A stretch of DNA of 64,000 nt from an uncultured Fibrobacter sp. (lineage in GTDB: Bacteria > Fibrobacterota > Fibrobacteria > Fibrobacterales > Fibrobacteraceae): contig NZ_CAMVDO010000002.1 of NCBI RefSeq assembly GCF_947166265.1, positions 62,001 to 126,000 on the forward strand, in the 5' to 3' direction. The notes under the pieces were generated by a model, which was given only the letters and a program-made list of their open reading frames with translations, made no database searches and was not told where the DNA came from. The translations under genes and the position numbers were made by a program. Within the stretch, counting starts at the first letter, position 1. The number at the start of each line of letters is the position of its first letter. Of this stretch, positions 56,437-64,000 are shown piece by piece.

Positions 56437-58320
56437 CTACGGTTGCTTACTGTTGTAGACCTTGACTTCCTGAATAAAGGACAGTTCAAGCATTTCAGGG
56501 GCTTCGCTACCGTACGGCTGGATTTCAATAAACTGCGGAGACTTCGCAAGTTTCAAGGCATGCACAAAGAAATTCTTCTCGATTTCCTTGTCGCCACGCT
56601 TTGCAGGGTTTTTCACCTTTGCGCCGATGAGCGCACCGACGGTCTTTGCGTAGCGCAATACCTGCACCAAGTCGAAATTGCTCAGGCGCTGGTAATTACT
56701 TCCGTACTTCGTCGAATTGAGCGCTGTCCGCAAGGTTTCGGAATCCACAGTATCCTTGAGTTCATAGTCCGGAGCCTTCGCCTCGGGCCATGCCGAAGCA
56801 AAATCCTTACGCCATTCTTCGGTAGGTGCCGCAGAACGGTTTTCGGCACTCCGTTCCACAAACGGGCAGTAACCGTAATTCGTGAGAATCTCAAAGGCGC
56901 GACCTTCAAGATCGGGTTTCAGGATAAAGCCGTAGCCGGGAATGAATTCCTCGGCACATTCCATGAACTGCGGGAAACGCGCAAGTTCCCCGAGGACGTC
57001 GGCATTTTCGATTTTAAGCAAACGAACGGTCTGCACCTTCGCACCGTAATACGAGGAGTTCCATTCCGCAAGGGTCGATTCCACGTTCACAGGCGGCTTG
57101 ATCCAGCTCTTGAAGCTTTCGATTTCGGATTCCGCCATTCCGCACTTAAGGCCGCGCATATAGCTTTCGCGGTTCAGCGAAAAGCGCAGGTACATCTCGT
57201 CGTTTTCCACCTTCGCAAGGCATGCCAGCATAAACAGCACACGCGGCGCCGTTCCGGTCGATGCAATCAATTCAAAGTTCGGAAGGCAGGAAATATTCTG
57301 GTCGGGAACAGACGCGATAGACGATTCCAGCCAATCCTTGCCGGACTGATCCAAAGCAACCGTTGCGATTTTTCCACCGGCAACCGTAAAGCGAATCAGT
57401 CCCAAAAGCCACAGTTCACGAAGGACGCGCGGCAGGTAATCCCATGCGAGTTCGCCACCCTTTTCCTGCAAGCGGAAAGTCGGATCCATGACCCAGAACA
57501 GGTAAGCGGCATCGGCGGCAGACTTCGGCTGTTCCAGCTTGCGCAACAGGCGCACACAATGGCTGCGGTCGCCACGGAAACGTTCCTTGAGCCACCAGGA
57601 AACAAGATCCTGATGCAGGCGGAACCCGTTCTTATAAAGGAATTCAATAGCCCTTTCCGAAGGTACCAGACAGGCATCCTGCTGTTCCAGCCAACCGTTC
57701 CCCGTAAGGAAACTAAAGATCAATGACAGTTCGTTCTCGGCGGCCTTTTCCGAAAGGCGCTTTGCCGTAATAAAGGAATCTGCACAAATCTGATAACTGC
57801 GGCGGTGCAGCGCACTGCTATTGTTTATCTTGAGTTCGCCCTGCATGGCGTAGGCAAGCACTTCGCAAACATGCCAGTCCACAAGATTCTGGTAGGCAAT
57901 TCCCGTTCCAGACGCATTCACCGATTCCGCTGCCGGCAGATCGAAGCTGTCCACAAAATTCGAGAAACCGTAGTAGACGGTCGTATTGGCCGAAGAGGTG
58001 CGCCAAAGCACAAATTCACGGCACATCGAAAGAAGGAACGCCTGCAGGTCGCGAGCCTTACTCACGGGAACGGTCAGACGCAGTTCGTTGTAGGTGAGTC
58101 CCCTGGAGGCACTATTATAGATGAGTTCCAGGCAACGGCGCTGCCAGGGCTCCATTTTTTCGCGCAGGGTTTCGATACGACCTTTGTCGCTATAAAAAGA
58201 AAGAGTTTCGTCTTGAATCAGCGCATTGTTCAACAAGCCCTTATGGCCAAAAGCCTTCGCATGGGCATTGCGAAGAAGCGGCTTAGACATCCCGTCAAAA
58301 AAAGCATTCAGATCAAACAT
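56437..58320 (-). CDS. Protein with helicase-associated (XPB-like Helicase_C_3) domain
   Basis: The middle part (residues about 330-450) matches the Helicase_C_3 family: SCLPNFELIASTGTAPR, YLRFSLNRESYMRGLKCG, and a closing WNSSYYGAKVQTVRLLK. No Walker motifs are seen, so it is not a helicase itself. The N-terminal 200 residues appear to be winged helices (LTYNELRLTVPVSKARDL). The ATG at 58320 follows AAGGG; a GTG three codons earlier is possible. Relatives often partner an XPB-type helicase, which is not in the window. Confidence 0.75.
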   Translation of the reverse strand: MFDLNAFFDGMSKPLLRNAHAKAFGHKGLLNNALIQDETLSFYSDKGRIETLREKMEPWQRRCLELIYNSASRGLTYNELRLTVPVSKARDLQAFLLSMCREFVLWRTSSANTTVYYGFSNFVDSFDLPAAESVNASGTGIAYQNLVDWHVCEVLAYAMQGELKINNSSALHRRSYQICADSFITAKRLSEKAAENELSLIFSFLTGNGWLEQQDACLVPSERAIEFLYKNGFRLHQDLVSWWLKERFRGDRSHCVRLLRKLEQPKSAADAAYLFWVMDPTFRLQEKGGELAWDYLPRVLRELWLLGLIRFTVAGGKIATVALDQSGKDWLESSIASVPDQNISCLPNFELIASTGTAPRVLFMLACLAKVENDEMYLRFSLNRESYMRGLKCGMAESEIESFKSWIKPPVNVESTLAEWNSSYYGAKVQTVRLLKIENADVLGELARFPQFMECAEEFIPGYGFILKPDLEGRAFEILTNYGYCPFVERSAENRSAAPTEEWRKDFASAWPEAKAPDYELKDTVDSETLRTALNSTKYGSNYQRLSNFDLVQVLRYAKTVGALIGAKVKNPAKRGDKEIEKNFFVHALKLAKSPQFIEIQPYGSEAPEMLELSFIQEVKVYNSKQP

Positions 58321-58384
58321 CAATTCCACCCTTAACTAGGGCGGACAAATATAGAAAAAATTTCAGCCGTTGCTAGGGTAGCGA

Positions 58385-61132
58385 CTAGCGCAGCGAGGCT
58401 TTCACTTCTTCGATAGAGCCGGCCACGGTCTGCTTGTTGTTCCAGATACGCATGAAACTCTTGCCGTAATGCTCGGTGACAACACGGTTATCGAGAATCA
58501 GCACCTTTCCGGAGTCCTCTTCGGAACGAATCAGACGACCAAGTCCCTGGCGCAATTCCATGTAGGCTTCGGGAACAAAGAATTCCTTGAACGCATTCTT
58601 GCCTTCGGCCTTCATCTTGTTGGCAACCCCTGCCACCAGCGGATCCACCGGATTCGGGAACGGGAGCTTCGGGATCACCAAAAGCTTCAGCGCATCACCC
58701 GGGAAGTCAACACCTTCCCACAGACTCTGGCAGCCAAGCAGACAGGCGCCACGGGACTTACGGAACATAGCCACAAGTCCATCGAGCGAGCCGTCCACAT
58801 GCTGGCACAAAAGCAACTTGTTCTTCTCGGCAAACACCGGAGCAAGGGCCGCCTGCGCCTTCATCATCGCAGAAATACTGGTAAACAGCACCATCGTATT
58901 TTCTTCGACCTCGGGGAGCACGGCACAAAGCGTCTCGTTTACGGCGTCGTTGTATTCCGGGACAGACGGCTTGGGCAGGAACTTTGCCACAATCATCGAG
59001 CGGCGTTCATCCTTGCCTGCCGATTCGGTATAGACACGCACAAACGGGTTCTTCTTGCCATCGAGGCTGTCCATTCCCATCTTCTGGACAAAGTAGCTCA
59101 AGTCACCCTGCACCGAAAGCGTTGCCGAGGTGAAAGTCGCCGACTTGATCCACGGATAGAACTTTTCTTTCCACGGGGCAGAGGCATCGAGCGGACTGGC
59201 GTGCAGCTTGATGGTATGCGGATTGAAGGGTTCTTCCATATAGAAAGCCCAATCGTCGCGCCCCGCCTTCACTACAAATTCGAAGTCCTGGATAAAGCGG
59301 GAAAGTTCCGTCATGCGACCGCTAATGTCACTCAACAAGCCCGAAAGTTCCTTCTTGGCAGAGGCGAGTGCGGCATTTGCAGCAATCGAAGTCGCCAGGC
59401 TTTCGGCAAGCTTTATCGCGTTCAGGCCCTGGTCAATGAACGTGGCAGGGTCGGCATCGTATTCGGCCTTGATACCGGATACATAGGTAAAGCCGTTCCT
59501 GGTATTTTTCTGTTTCGCAAGTTTCTTGCCAATCTTCATAAAGAAACGGTGCAGCGCCTTTTCGGTTTCGCTAAGCGATTCCGTAAGGTTTGCACAGCTT
59601 GCTAGCAGCTCCGTTTCTTCGGCGGGAATGCGCTTTTCGAGTTCGGCAACAAGCCCGTCGCGATTTTCGGTTTCGCGGCCCTTCGAAGGCACGAGCGTCT
59701 TGATAATGTTCCTGAGCGCAAAGAACGAAACCGTGCGTCCGAACGCATTGCGGCTCACCTGCGGGAGTCGATGCGCTTCGTCGAACACGATATGTTCGTA
59801 CAGCGGGAGTAGCGCAAAGTCGAGGCCCATGTCGGCAAGGAACAGGGAATGGTTCACTAGCACCAGATTGGAATTCATCGCGCGACGCTTGGCGGCAAGG
59901 GCCGGGCACTTATTGAAATGCGGGCACTTTTCACCGAGGCAGGACTTCGCGGAACTTGAAATCTTGGACCAGAGTACACGATTGCGGCCCTGGCTAAAGG
60001 AATTACATTCGTTCACGTCGCCCGTTTCTGTCGAGTAGACCCACGGCACTATCGCCATGAAGGAATCACGTTCGTCGCTTTGCAACAGGTTCTGCGGAGC
60101 CTTCAGAATTTCTTCGAACTTGCGGAGGCACAGGTAGTTTTCGCGACCCTTCAAAACGGCGGCCTTGAGCTTGCCGTCGAACAGGCCTGCCACCATCGGA
60201 ATGTCCTTACTCCAGAGCTGTTCCTGCAACGCACGGGTCGCGGTACTGATAACGACACGTTCACCCGACACCGCCTTGCACGCGGCAGAAACCAGGTAGG
60301 CAAGCGACTTGCCCGAACCCGTCGGGGCTTCCAACACGCAGAGGCCACCCTTGTGCATGTTACGCTCCACCACCGAGGCAAAGTCCTGCTGGTTGTGGCG
60401 CACCTGGAAATTTTCAATCGCCGCAGAAAGGAGCCCACCCTCCTTAAAGAACTCGCTCACACGCGGGGCGCGCTCCTTGACCGGAGCATTTTCGAGCGGA
60501 ACGTCCGGCAACTTGAACTGCGGAAGCTCCGAGGCATTTTCATTTTCGCCCCATACAAGCGACCAGTCCGAACCCCTGGCAATTTTTGCGAGAACCTCCA
60601 CAAGCCACGGGTCCGAATTTGCAATCTTGTCAAGCGCCATGACGAACAGGTGACCGCAGGCCTCTGCATCGGGGAGTGCGCGGTGCGCACGGCTACGCTC
60701 AATGCCCAGCTCCTGCACCAAGGTATCGAGTCGGTGATTCGGCACATTCTGGTAGGCAATGCGCGAAACCGTCAGAGAATCCCACACCGGGTGGTTTTCA
60801 AACGAAACACCCACCTTCGCGAAAGTCTGCTTCAAGAACTTGGAATCGAACATCGCGTTATGCGCGACAATCGGCAAATCACCGATAAACGAATAAATCT
60901 TCTGCGCCACGGCAGCAAACGTTTCCGCATTTTCGAGGTCTGCGTTGCTGATACCCGTAAGCGATTCGATAAAAGGACGAAGCGTCACCGAAGTCGGCTT
61001 AACCAGATAATCGACCGATTCCTTTTCGACGCCGTTTTCAAAACGCACCAGCGCCACTTCGATAATTTCGTCCTTTTCAAAATCGAGACCCGTCGTTTCA
61101 AGGTCCAGCGCAACAAAAGATTTAATTTCCAT
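58385..61132 (-). CDS. DnaQ-like exonuclease fused to DinG-family helicase
   Basis: A repair-type helicase. Residues 1-170: DEDDh exonuclease, with ALDLETTGL, AHNAMFDSKFLKQTF and AHRALPDAEACGH. From about 230: superfamily 2 helicase, with Walker A EAPTGSGKS, the Fe-S cluster region with Cys in SCLGEKCPHFNKC, DEAH box VFDEAHRLP, and late motifs QGLGRLIR. The ATG at 61132 follows GAGGA. 915 residues, the normal fusion layout for this family. It follows the Ig-like lipoprotein by 28 bases and may share its operon. Confidence 0.92.
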   Translation of the reverse strand: MEIKSFVALDLETTGLDFEKDEIIEVALVRFENGVEKESVDYLVKPTSVTLRPFIESLTGISNADLENAETFAAVAQKIYSFIGDLPIVAHNAMFDSKFLKQTFAKVGVSFENHPVWDSLTVSRIAYQNVPNHRLDTLVQELGIERSRAHRALPDAEACGHLFVMALDKIANSDPWLVEVLAKIARGSDWSLVWGENENASELPQFKLPDVPLENAPVKERAPRVSEFFKEGGLLSAAIENFQVRHNQQDFASVVERNMHKGGLCVLEAPTGSGKSLAYLVSAACKAVSGERVVISTATRALQEQLWSKDIPMVAGLFDGKLKAAVLKGRENYLCLRKFEEILKAPQNLLQSDERDSFMAIVPWVYSTETGDVNECNSFSQGRNRVLWSKISSSAKSCLGEKCPHFNKCPALAAKRRAMNSNLVLVNHSLFLADMGLDFALLPLYEHIVFDEAHRLPQVSRNAFGRTVSFFALRNIIKTLVPSKGRETENRDGLVAELEKRIPAEETELLASCANLTESLSETEKALHRFFMKIGKKLAKQKNTRNGFTYVSGIKAEYDADPATFIDQGLNAIKLAESLATSIAANAALASAKKELSGLLSDISGRMTELSRFIQDFEFVVKAGRDDWAFYMEEPFNPHTIKLHASPLDASAPWKEKFYPWIKSATFTSATLSVQGDLSYFVQKMGMDSLDGKKNPFVRVYTESAGKDERRSMIVAKFLPKPSVPEYNDAVNETLCAVLPEVEENTMVLFTSISAMMKAQAALAPVFAEKNKLLLCQHVDGSLDGLVAMFRKSRGACLLGCQSLWEGVDFPGDALKLLVIPKLPFPNPVDPLVAGVANKMKAEGKNAFKEFFVPEAYMELRQGLGRLIRSEEDSGKVLILDNRVVTEHYGKSFMRIWNNKQTVAGSIEEVKASLR

Positions 61133-61160
61133 TTGATTCCTCATAAAACTTTTTGCGGTA

Positions 61161-62948
61161 TTATAGCGAAGGCACCACCTTCGTCAGGCTATCGAGCAAA
61201 TTTTCACCGTTTTTCACCTTGAGCGTATCGCTGATAGCACGCCAGGCCGATCCGTAGCGAAGCGGTTCCACGGAGCCTGCGTCGGGCAGGTCACGACCTT
61301 CTTCGGGGAAATAGTAATCCATCAGGTAGTCCCCTTCCACCAAATCGTCAAAACTGAAACTGCCGTCGGCCTTGCAATGTTCCAAATAGTACTGGTTCGT
61401 CGCAGCAGAAAGCAGGCGCACAATCGCCTTGGTATCCGCTCCCGAAATTTTTCCACGCAGTTTCGCCAGCTTCAACTTGCTCACCGTCTCAAACTTCTGC
61501 AAACGTTCATACTTGAGTTCAATCACCGTATCGCGCTTTCCGTTGCTATCGGCAGCGGCAAGGGTCGTATCCATGTAACCCATCAAGAAAATGACCGAAA
61601 TGTCTGTCTGCCACGGAGCCGTCTTTTCGACCGCAAAACGCACCGGATCCATCTGCTTCACCTGCAACTGCGTCGTATCCTTGTTTATCGCGACATAGAA
61701 AGTCTGCGTAAGCGAATCGAGTTTCGGCTTGTTGAAATGCACAATCAGGGAATCGTCCGGGAAAAGCACCTTCGCCTTGGAATTCGTCTTTACCCCCGTA
61801 ACCTTGGGGGGAAGCGTATCCGACTCCATCTTCTTCCATTCCCATTCGACTTCATTCCTAAGGGTATCGAGCGGACGGAACATCGAATCTTTCGCGGTGT
61901 TACATGCAAACTTATAAAGAGTCTCCTTTTTCGGAGCCGGATCAAAATAGAACTGCGGCTTATTGGAAGACGCCCCCCTATAAACCAGCTTCGGATAAAG
62001 CACCTTGTTTTCGGGAGAGGTCAGGTGACAGTTCGACGTATCGGCAAATACGGAATCAAAATAGACGTTACGCGTAAAGCTTGCCTCAAGCACGTTAGCA
62101 AAGGGCTGCGATACCGATTCAAGTTCAAGCTTGGTCGTATCCATGTCGGCAATGGCAAGCCACAACGTGTCGGCCGTTTCGGCAGACAGGTTCAGGTCAC
62201 CCGTCCAGATACCCACCTGCTCGGTAGAAAGTTCAATCTTCTGGTTACCATTACCATCCATAAAGGCGACGACGCGGTAATGCCCCGCCTTAAGTCCCGT
62301 AAGCGTAAAGTGTCCGGCACTGTCGGCACGGGTCAGATACAGCGGAGGTTCCTTCAACAACAGCGGTTCCTTGCTGATTTCCTTGGTGGTCGTATCACGG
62401 TACTTTTCAAGATAATGCCTAGAGTTGCGCTCTTCACCCAACAGGAAAAGTCCGATACTCGGATATTCCTTCTTGCGCATCATCGCCTGGTCCACAAGCA
62501 CACGGCCCGAAACCGTCAACGAATCGATAATGGCACCCGTCGAGAACACCACCTGGAAAGGCTTTGCAAGGGCGTTCCCGTGCAAGTCCTTGATGCCGCC
62601 CGCAAAGGTAACCGTATAGGTCGTTCCCGTATCAAGCTCGGCACGCGAGGTAAGGGTCAACTTGTTGCCGCTCACCTCAAAGCGCAATTTCTTGTCGATA
62701 GGCGGCGAAATGGAAACGGCGCTTCGCGGAATGGACGCGTTAATCCACTCGTCGAATTCGAGCTTGACCATCAGTTCGTTCGGATGGTTCGTCGTATTCG
62801 GTGCAGGGTAAACAGCCGCCACACGCGGCGGGAGCTTATCTTCGGGGCCACCGCTAGGAGCCACCTGAGTCGCGCAGGACACAAGCGTCACGGCAGTCAG
62901 CGCCACGCAGCAAAAAAACGCACCTATTTTCAACAACGAATACTTCAT
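61161..62948 (-). CDS. Surface lipoprotein with SbsA-type Ig-like domain
   Basis: Lipobox LVSC with Cys near residue 25. The first module (PPRVAAVYPAPNTTNHPNE, ELMVKLEFDEWIN, then YTVTFAGGIKDLHGNAL) is a Big_5 Ig-like domain. Later segments are beta-rich, with a carboxypeptidase-regulatory-like part (GHFTLTGLKAGHYRVVAFMDGNGN). 595 residues. Its stop lies 28 bases before the dinG start and its start overlaps the lepB stop (TGATG). Confidence 0.8.
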   Translation of the reverse strand: MKYSLLKIGAFFCCVALTAVTLVSCATQVAPSGGPEDKLPPRVAAVYPAPNTTNHPNELMVKLEFDEWINASIPRSAVSISPPIDKKLRFEVSGNKLTLTSRAELDTGTTYTVTFAGGIKDLHGNALAKPFQVVFSTGAIIDSLTVSGRVLVDQAMMRKKEYPSIGLFLLGEERNSRHYLEKYRDTTTKEISKEPLLLKEPPLYLTRADSAGHFTLTGLKAGHYRVVAFMDGNGNQKIELSTEQVGIWTGDLNLSAETADTLWLAIADMDTTKLELESVSQPFANVLEASFTRNVYFDSVFADTSNCHLTSPENKVLYPKLVYRGASSNKPQFYFDPAPKKETLYKFACNTAKDSMFRPLDTLRNEVEWEWKKMESDTLPPKVTGVKTNSKAKVLFPDDSLIVHFNKPKLDSLTQTFYVAINKDTTQLQVKQMDPVRFAVEKTAPWQTDISVIFLMGYMDTTLAAADSNGKRDTVIELKYERLQKFETVSKLKLAKLRGKISGADTKAIVRLLSAATNQYYLEHCKADGSFSFDDLVEGDYLMDYYFPEEGRDLPDAGSVEPLRYGSAWRAISDTLKVKNGENLLDSLTKVVPSL

Positions 62949-64000
62949 CAGTCAATCAGCTGGATAATCTTGCCCAGGCGTCCCCAACGAATGCGGAACG
63001 GAAGCCTCCACCAGGTAAACGGATTTTTAAGGGAGAACGCCTCGTCGTCATTTTCGAACGAGAAATAGATTACGAACGCCTTCGCGCGGATATTCCTGAG
63101 CGAAACAAATCCCCAGTAGCGGCTGTCGGCGGAATTGTCGCGGTTGTCGCCCATCATAAAGAACTGCGGAGTCTTCACCACGTACGTTTCGAGCGGCTTT
63201 CCACCCAGGAGCAACCTGCGGCGAATTTCAAACTTCGTATTTGCCGGAGCGTCAAGCGTATCGCCCGCCATGCCTTCTACCGTGGATCCGCCATCCTGCG
63301 GAGCATCGACATCGACAAGTTCCACAGTTCCCGCATTGTCTTCTTCGGCCTGGTTCAACAGGGCGACATTCCCTTCAAGGTCACGCAGCAGCGAACCTTC
63401 GAACGCAATGTAACTCACCGGGCGCATCATGCCCCCCTGAAGGTTCGGGTCGATCATCGGCAGGTACGCAATACGCGAAAGTTCCTTAAAATACGCAAAC
63501 GACATCACGCCCGAAACCGAGTCCCCCTGCGTAAGCCGCTGCTGAATGAGTGTGCGGTTCCGGCGGAAAAGTTCATTCAAGGCAAGGCCACGGTCATTTT
63601 CCACGGGAATCCTGAAATTCTCGAAGTCGTAGTTGTTGACTTCGACACTGTCCTTCCAAAGAGATATTTCGAGTTCCACCGATTCATCCGGATTTTCCTG
63701 CGCCACCAGGGAACGCAGCCACCACAGCTTTTCGAGCGGCATCTTGTCGACCACAAACGAGTCCCCCACCGACGGCACTACGAATGCGTCGCGCTCGTCA
63801 CGCGGAGAATAAGTTCGTGCAGTCGCCGTGTACTTGCCGCGCCCGGGCAAGGTATCCTGCAGCACACCGTTAATGTAAAGGCGACCCTTATGCACCGCCA
63901 CCGTGTCGCCGCTCACCGCCACGCAACGCTTGATGTAGTCCTTCGGACCATCGGCATAGTGAATCAGGTGCGACTGCCCCGGCTTGGGTTCGTGATCCCA
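62948..64000 (-). CDS. lepB: Signal peptidase I, C-terminal part (cut by the window edge)
   Basis: The open frame runs to the right edge without a start, so only the last 350 codons are here. The catalytic Lys is in KDYIKRCVAVSGD near 63935, and box E reads MGDNRDNSADSRYWG. Between these lies an insert of about 190 residues (VNNYDFENFRIPVEND, acidic DVDAPQDGG), much longer than in most bacterial enzymes. The N-terminal membrane helices and the catalytic Ser are beyond the edge. It processes signal peptides of exported proteins. Confidence 0.9.
   Translation of the reverse strand, partial: WDHEPKPGQSHLIHYADGPKDYIKRCVAVSGDTVAVHKGRLYINGVLQDTLPGRGKYTATARTYSPRDERDAFVVPSVGDSFVVDKMPLEKLWWLRSLVAQENPDESVELEISLWKDSVEVNNYDFENFRIPVENDRGLALNELFRRNRTLIQQRLTQGDSVSGVMSFAYFKELSRIAYLPMIDPNLQGGMMRPVSYIAFEGSLLRDLEGNVALLNQAEEDNAGTVELVDVDAPQDGGSTVEGMAGDTLDAPANTKFEIRRRLLLGGKPLETYVVKTPQFFMMGDNRDNSADSRYWGFVSLRNIRAKAFVIYFSFENDDEAFSLKNPFTWWRLPFRIRWGRLGKIIQLID

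Overview
This window is almost certainly from a Fibrobacter genome (phylum Fibrobacterota). The clues are family-level: a TIGR02147 'Fibrobacter paralogous family' regulator, the broken remains of a FISUMP-type (TIGR02145-like) protein, a serine-linker lipoprotein carrying an expansin domain, a CE2-type acetylxylan esterase, a degenerate CE1-type esterase, and many surface lipoproteins. No rRNA, tRNA, CRISPR array or insertion sequence was seen. Most genes lie on the minus strand in tightly overlapping operons, and several interspersed short repeat families fill the gaps.

Layout. 1-3.9 kb: an ECF sigma / anti-sigma / secreted caspase-like protease operon, preceded by a promoter-like motif that recurs at the left edge of the window. 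3.9-9.8 kb: FKBP isomerase, an orphan 73-residue gene with its own terminator, FolD, a small exported protein, a FISUMP pseudogene, MetY and a divergent EamA transporter. 9.8-17.7 kb: one translationally coupled six-gene operon of hybrid kinase, BMP-type binding protein, second hybrid kinase, Nudix, patatin and DUF1653; both kinases lack the phospho-accepting histidine. 17.8-19.7 kb: serine hydrolase and TSUP permease. 19.8-28.4 kb: accessory DNA with an AbiE toxin-antitoxin pair, trypsin-like protease, secreted unknown, GIY-YIG protein, NhaA, an array of three TTACATACT inverted repeats, a PD-(D/E)XK-like protein, two paralogous small lipoproteins and the truncated esterase.

28.5-36 kb: DUF58 protein, a double AAA+ ATPase downstream of a sigma-like regulator, a candidate structured RNA, an expansin lipoprotein and two TPR/Gln-Asn-rich proteins. 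36-41 kb: cell-surface polysaccharide genes (GT-C-like enzyme, UDP-galactopyranose-mutase-like flavoprotein, GtrA, epimerase). 41-50 kb: M18 aminopeptidase with two interspersed repeats embedded in frame, an MCE/MlaD protein with a helical-repeat partner, then the housekeeping operon ispA-dxs-trmH-pyrF. 50-64 kb: TIGR02147 regulator plus its lipoprotein, a GGDEF cyclase, the CE2 esterase, a c-type cytochrome, an XPB-like accessory protein, a DnaQ-DinG helicase, an Ig-like lipoprotein and the start-truncated signal peptidase I.

Two window-wide observations stand out. Many genes carry a TATATT-like box only 6-8 bases before the start codon, which predicts leaderless mRNAs. Short interspersed repeats also intrude on genes: they supply stop codons for pyrF and a small exported protein, and they add about 29 codons to the M18 peptidase.
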